From IDS-8 sp964424805 (GTDB lineage: Bacteria; Pseudomonadota; Gammaproteobacteria; Steroidobacterales; Woeseiaceae), in NCBI GenBank assembly GCA_964424805.1, contig CAYRKH010000009.1:15711-79710 (forward strand): a stretch of 64,000 nt of DNA. The letters are read 5' to 3'. The first letter of the stretch is position 1, and every line of letters begins with the position of its first letter. Both the position numbers and the translations under genes were made by a program. The notes under the pieces were generated by a model. It had not been told where the DNA came from and did no database searches. It was given only the letters and a program-made list of their open reading frames with translations. Below are positions 61,197 through 64,000 of the stretch, piece after piece.

Positions 61197-62254
61197 TGTT
61201 CCGCCAGCCGCGGCAGCACCTGTTCTTCGATCAGGCCGGCCAGGAACGCGAGCTCGTCGTAGCGCGGCGCCAGCTCGACAATGTAGGCGAGCGTTCGCGG
61301 TACGTCGTCCAGGTAGCCGGGTTTACCGTCGCGATGCCACAGGCGCGCAAAGATGCCCGCCGCCTTCAGGTGACGCTGCACGCCCATCAGCTCGAACGCG
61401 CGAAGGAAGTCGTCGGGGGCCATGTGCCCGTGCACCGCGGGGTCGAGCGTGCCGTGGAAGTCGAGCGCCAGGGACTGCACGTACGCCGCCGGCCAGCGGA
61501 TGTAACAATCCTTGAGCAGCGACACGAGGTCGTAGGTGACCGGGCCCTCCACCGCGTCCTGGAAGTCGAGGATGCCCGGGTTGTCCGCGTCCGTCACCAT
61601 CAGGTTGCGCGAGTGGTAGTCGCGATGCACGAATACCTTCGGCTGCTGCAGCGCGTTGTCGATCAGCATCCGGCAGCAGGCGCTCCAGGCGGCTTCCTCG
61701 CCGTCGCCGATCTCGACGCCGAGATGCCGCCCGCAAAGCCAGTCGCGAAACAGCGACAACTCGAAGGAGAGCAGCGCTTCATCGTACGGCGGCAACCGGG
61801 CCTGGCAGGCTCGCCCCCGCTCCTGGATGGCGGCAAGCGCGCGGAGCGCGTCACCGTACAGCGCATCCGCGCGCGACGGATCCGCCTGCAGTGCCGAGAG
61901 GTAAGGCGTCGAACCGAGATCGGTCAGCAGCATGAAACCTCGCCCCAAATCGGCCTCGAGGATTCGCGGGCTGTTGACGCCGATGCGCCGGAGGAACCCC
62001 GCAACCTCGATGAAGCGGCTGCTGTCTTCCCGGTCCGGCGGCGCGTCCATCACGATGGCCGTGCCGTCGCTCGTGTGCACCCGAAAATAACGGCGAAAGC
62101 TCGCGTCTTCCGACGCGGGCACGGGTTTCGCATCGGCGATCCCCGCGCCATGCACGAGCCATTCCTCCAGCTCCGCTAGCCGCGAACCGGTGTTGTCCTC
62201 GATGGTATCGATGGATGCCTTGCCCCTTGGTGCACCAGATGCGGAAGGTAGCAA
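61193..62254 (-). CDS. amgK: Anomeric MurNAc/GlcNAc kinase AmgK
   Basis: About 353 aa aminoglycoside-phosphotransferase-fold kinase. The catalytic block is VFVHRDYHSRNLM and the metal-binding Asp is in GILDFQDAVEGP. It phosphorylates MurNAc and GlcNAc at C1 for MurU. Homology begins at RLAELEEWL; the nearest start codon before it is TTG at 62254 with AGG 9 bases upstream. An ATG at 62320 would give 375 aa but leave only 14 bases to the lptD start, so I prefer the shorter form. Confidence 0.92.
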   Translation of the reverse strand: MLPSASGAPRGKASIDTIEDNTGSRLAELEEWLVHGAGIADAKPVPASEDASFRRYFRVHTSDGTAIVMDAPPDREDSSRFIEVAGFLRRIGVNSPRILEADLGRGFMLLTDLGSTPYLSALQADPSRADALYGDALRALAAIQERGRACQARLPPYDEALLSFELSLFRDWLCGRHLGVEIGDGEEAAWSACCRMLIDNALQQPKVFVHRDYHSRNLMVTDADNPGILDFQDAVEGPVTYDLVSLLKDCYIRWPAAYVQSLALDFHGTLDPAVHGHMAPDDFLRAFELMGVQRHLKAAGIFARLWHRDGKPGYLDDVPRTLAYIVELAPRYDELAFLAGLIEEQVLPRLAEQ

Positions 62255-62334
62255 ATCACAATACCTGATAACATCCCTGCCCTTGCCTGCCCTCGGGGCC
62301 TCCGGTTCGTCCGCAGACATTTGCCAGATCGATC

Positions 62335-64000
62335 TTGTCCGCACGCGCTTATCCATTGACCGCACTGCTGCTGGCGCTGGCCCCCGCTTATGGTCAGCAA
62401 TCCCCGATCTGCGAGCTGCCCGACACGACACCGCTGGCCACCGACTCGCAGCTGCAACGCCTGGACGATGCGGACCCGGATTCCATCGTGTTCCTCGCGG
62501 GAAAGATGGACATGGCCTTCGGCGGCGACCAGGTGGCCGTAATGACCGGAGGTGTCCTGGTGCGCCGCGGCGACCGGCTGGCCGGTTCCGACACGGCCAT
62601 CTACGATCCCGACGACCAGGCGCTGCTGCTTCGCGGCAACGTGCGCTACGAGGATTCCATGAACCAGGTGACAGGCGACTCCGCGGAGTTCGCCTACGCG
62701 ACCGGGCGGATCCGCTTCGAAGGCGCCGAGTTCCGGCTGGGCCAGGGCGGGGCACGCGGCGCGGCCGAGAAGTTCGAGATCCGGCGCGAAGGTACCCTCG
62801 CGCTGGACGACGTCAGCTACACGACCTGCCCGCCCGGCTCGAACGATTGGGTGCTCGAGGCCGGCGACATCGACATCGACACCGAAGCGCGCTCCGGCAG
62901 CGCGCAAAACGTGATGCTGCGCTTCCAGGGCGTGCCTATCCTGTACTCGCCCTACCTGTCGTTCCCGATCGGCGACGCGCGCAAGACAGGCTTCCTCACG
63001 CCGGAGATCGGCAGCGCAGGCCGCAGCGGCAACGAGCTGCGCGTGCCGTTCTACTGGAACATCGCGCCGAACTATGACGCAACGCTCACCCCGAGACTGC
63101 TGACCGATCGCGGCCTGCAGATCGGTTCCGAGTTCCGCTACCTCCCGGGCGAGCGCCACGAGGGCATCGTGCAGCTCGACTACCTGCCGGACGACTCGCA
63201 GAACAACCGCAATCGCTACCTGGCGGGGCTGGATCACCGCACGATCTTCGAAAACGAGTGGCGAAATCTCATTCACTTCCGGCAAGTATCGGACAGCAGC
63301 TATTTCGAGGACCTCGGCGGTTCGTTGAGCATCTCGAGCATCACGCACCTCGATCGCAGCATCGTGTTCGACTACTACGGCGATACCTGGTCGATGCTGG
63401 GGCGCCTCCAGGACTACCAGACCATCGACAACACGCTGGGACCCTTCGACGAGCCTTACCGCCGCCTGCCACAGTTCGTGGCCAGCGGAACCTGGCCCAC
63501 GCAGGCGTTGGGCCTCCGCTACGACTTCGACGGCGAGCTCGTCTATTTCGATCGCGACGTCGGCGTCACCGGCTGGCGTGCCCACATGGCGCCGTCGGTC
63601 GCCTGGCCGATCAACCGCCCCGGCTGGTTCGTGTCGCCCGAGGTCTCGCTCGAGCACACGATGTACGGACTCAGCAACAGGCCGGCGGGACAGCCGGACA
63701 ACCCCAGGCGCAGCCTGCCCATAGCGAGCATCGACACCGGCATGATCCTGGAACGCCGCCTAGGCGAAGGCAACCGCTGGATACAGACGCTCGAGCCTCG
63801 GCTCATGTACGTACACGTCCCGTTTCGCGACCAGGCGGGCCTGCCGGTCTTCGATACGATCAATCCCGACCTGAACCTCGTCCAGCTGTTCCGCAAGAAT
63901 CGCTTCCTCGGCGTCGACCGCATCGGCGATGCCGACCAGGTCAGTGTCGGCATCACTACTCGCCTCCTCGACAGTGCCTCCGGGGAGGAACTGGTCTCGG
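62335..64000 (+). CDS. lptD: LPS-assembly protein LptD, 5' part (runs off the window)
   Basis: At least 555 codons. The start seems to be TTG at 62335, giving SARAYPLTALLLALAPAYGQ as a signal peptide; the frame is closed by a stop at 62269 and has no ATG before the mature part. An N-terminal OstA/LptA-like domain (GDQVAVMTGGVLVRRGDRL) is followed by the barrel with SYTTCPPGSNDWVLEAGDI, where the conserved Cys lies, and VPILYSPYLSFPIGDARKTGFLTP. With LptE it inserts LPS into the outer membrane. Divergent from amgK, as in Pseudomonas. Confidence 0.93.
   Translation, partial: MSARAYPLTALLLALAPAYGQQSPICELPDTTPLATDSQLQRLDDADPDSIVFLAGKMDMAFGGDQVAVMTGGVLVRRGDRLAGSDTAIYDPDDQALLLRGNVRYEDSMNQVTGDSAEFAYATGRIRFEGAEFRLGQGGARGAAEKFEIRREGTLALDDVSYTTCPPGSNDWVLEAGDIDIDTEARSGSAQNVMLRFQGVPILYSPYLSFPIGDARKTGFLTPEIGSAGRSGNELRVPFYWNIAPNYDATLTPRLLTDRGLQIGSEFRYLPGERHEGIVQLDYLPDDSQNNRNRYLAGLDHRTIFENEWRNLIHFRQVSDSSYFEDLGGSLSISSITHLDRSIVFDYYGDTWSMLGRLQDYQTIDNTLGPFDEPYRRLPQFVASGTWPTQALGLRYDFDGELVYFDRDVGVTGWRAHMAPSVAWPINRPGWFVSPEVSLEHTMYGLSNRPAGQPDNPRRSLPIASIDTGMILERRLGEGNRWIQTLEPRLMYVHVPFRDQAGLPVFDTINPDLNLVQLFRKNRFLGVDRIGDADQVSVGITTRLLDSASGEELVS

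Noticed and set aside
62242..62272. Possible sigma-E promoter for lptD (GGAAGG ... CCTGATAA)
   Set aside because: The boxes resemble sigma-E sites, but the spacing is about two bases short of the usual range and the -35 core deviates.
62190..63077. 295-aa plus-strand frame at the start of lptD
   Set aside because: It is out of phase with the lptD frame, which carries the signal peptide, the OstA domain and barrel sequence to the window end.

Overview
The window is a dense, GC-rich stretch of bacterial chromosome with no gap over 300 bases that lacks a gene. Its gene order is that of a gammaproteobacterium: gatCAB divergent from mreBCD, then mrdAB-mltB-rlpA-dacA-ybeD-lipB; amgK-murU divergent from lptD; and lolB-tRNAGln-prs-rplY-pth-ychF beside hemA-prfA. 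Inverted palindromes with the outer sequence TGTAGGAGCGCGC, of the REP type known from xanthomonads and pseudomonads, fit the same group. I infer an uncultured or little-studied member near Xanthomonadales, Steroidobacterales or Woeseiales; the family level is a guess. No phage, transposase, CRISPR array or rRNA was seen.

1-10.8 kb: a tightly coupled minus-strand unit of acetoacetyl-CoA synthetase, hotdog thioesterase, glycerol kinase, M16 peptidase and a hydroxyacyl-CoA-dehydrogenase-like SDR; then a quinone oxidoreductase, a leucine-type dehydrogenase, a small conserved protein and a cold-shock protein. 10.9-21.7 kb: 4-hydroxyphenylpyruvate dioxygenase with an FMN hydroxy-acid oxidase, haem A synthase, a secreted amidohydrolase, a GH15 glycosidase, an SDR and a cyanide-insensitive-type bd oxidase operon including a 40-aa third gene. 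21.8-32.6 kb: tRNA-Met, a PH-domain pair, and the translation/housekeeping block ychF-pth-rplY-prs-tRNAGln-lolB-TPR facing hemA-prfA.

32.6-46.6 kb is rich in sulfur amino acid genes: cystathionine beta-synthase, cystathionine gamma-lyase, a Na+/amino-acid symporter and a TonB receptor lie between prfA and its usual neighbour prmC, followed by a diguanylate cyclase, cobalamin-dependent metH, metF and an ArsR-methyltransferase fusion that is a good candidate for their regulator. 46.7-64 kb is cell envelope and tRNA amidation: gatC-gatA-gatB-hslO, then mreBCD, PBP2, RodA, MltB, RlpA, DacA, the lipoate genes ybeD-lipB, the muropeptide recycling pair AmgK-MurU and the start of lptD, cut by the window end.

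The most unusual signal is a REP/REPIN-like family at five loci. In three of them the palindrome is part of a gene end: it supplies the stop codon of the first SDR, the last residues of MetF and an 18-residue tail on LipB, each in a different phase. Other points are a pair of mutually exclusive hairpins upstream of hemA, absence of ispE and lipA from their usual places, and the insertion that separates prfA from prmC.
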